Shown piece by piece: positions 5,791-5,858 of a DNA stretch of 5,858 nucleotides. Numbering within the stretch: position 1 is the stretch's first letter; the number at the start of each line of letters is the position of its first letter. The notes under the pieces were generated by a model that was given only the letters and a program-made list of their open reading frames with translations, made no database searches and was not told the DNA's origin. The DNA is from CAYLZN01 sp964387935 (GTDB lineage Bacteria > Acidobacteriota > Vicinamibacteria > Vicinamibacterales > JAFNAJ01). The position numbers were made by a program, and so were the translations under genes. The DNA lies in the NCBI GenBank assembly GCA_964387935.1, contig CAYLZN010000351.1, positions 1-5,858 of the forward strand, given 5' to 3'.

Positions 5791-5858
5791 GCGCGCCCTG
5801 CAGGACTCGAACCTGCGACCTCCTGGTTCGTAGCCAGACGCTCTATCCAACTGAGCTA
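5789..5858 (-). tRNA. tRNA-Arg(ACG), 5' acceptor strand beyond window edge
   Basis: Read on the minus strand from 5858: U8-A9, D arm GCTC/GAGC with loop AGTTGGATA, anticodon stem TCTGG/CCAGG (one T-G pair) with loop CTACGAA, anticodon ACG at 5829-5831, variable region AGGTC, T arm GCAGG-TTCGAGT-CCTGC, 3' acceptor strand AGGGCGC, discriminator G, and encoded CCA at 5789-5791. ACG reads the CGN arginine codons, with A34 normally converted to inosine by TadA. The missing seven bases should be GCGCCCT or close to it at 5859-5865. All other arms are complete and canonical, so the gene looks functional. Confidence 0.95.

Noticed and set aside
5269..5850. A 193-codon minus-strand frame running from within the tRNA to the permease promoter
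   Set aside because: It starts inside a tRNA gene and crosses the antitoxin and hydrolase remnants out of frame; only the 13 codons from 5595 resemble a real protein.
1..5858. CRISPR array, intact insertion sequence or riboswitch
   Set aside because: No regularly spaced repeats, no transposase reading frame and no recognisable aptamer or attenuator structure were seen on either strand.

Overview
The base composition is strongly GC-rich, with G or C at most third codon positions. The first gene is an Oar-type TonB-dependent receptor of the kind that is expanded in Acidobacteriota. Together these suggest a soil or sediment acidobacterium (Vicinamibacteria-like). This placement is an inference from gene style, not from a marker gene.

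Layout. (1) 2-1987, plus strand: the C-terminal 661 residues of a TonB-dependent outer-membrane receptor; the signal peptide, plug and any N-terminal carboxypeptidase-regulatory-like domain lie left of the window. (2) 2024-3637, plus strand: a secreted amidohydrolase-superfamily enzyme starting 36 bases after the receptor stop, almost certainly in the same transcript. (3) 3638-3825: a short convergent intergenic region with no recognisable gene. (4) 3826-5256, minus strand: an intact APC-superfamily amino-acid permease (LAT/SteT-like). A perfect TATAAT sits just ahead of its start codon, suggesting a nearly leaderless mRNA. (5) 5257-5788: about 530 bases with no intact gene. It holds three truncated remnants, all on the minus strand: the end of a DUF433 antitoxin-like protein, the first 13 codons of a DUF5615 PIN-like toxin overlapping it, and a short internal piece of a dienelactone hydrolase. 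(6) 5789-5858, minus strand: tRNA-Arg(ACG) with encoded CCA; the right edge of the window falls exactly between base 7 and base 8 of the tRNA.

Function. The receptor and the exported amidohydrolase look like an uptake-and-processing pair: one brings a substrate across the outer membrane and the other hydrolyses it in the periplasm. The permease could take up released amino acids, but it is on the other strand under its own promoter, so that link is speculative. The most unusual part is the gene graveyard next to the tRNA gene. No complete new system is evident; its toxin-antitoxin pair is a broken relic.
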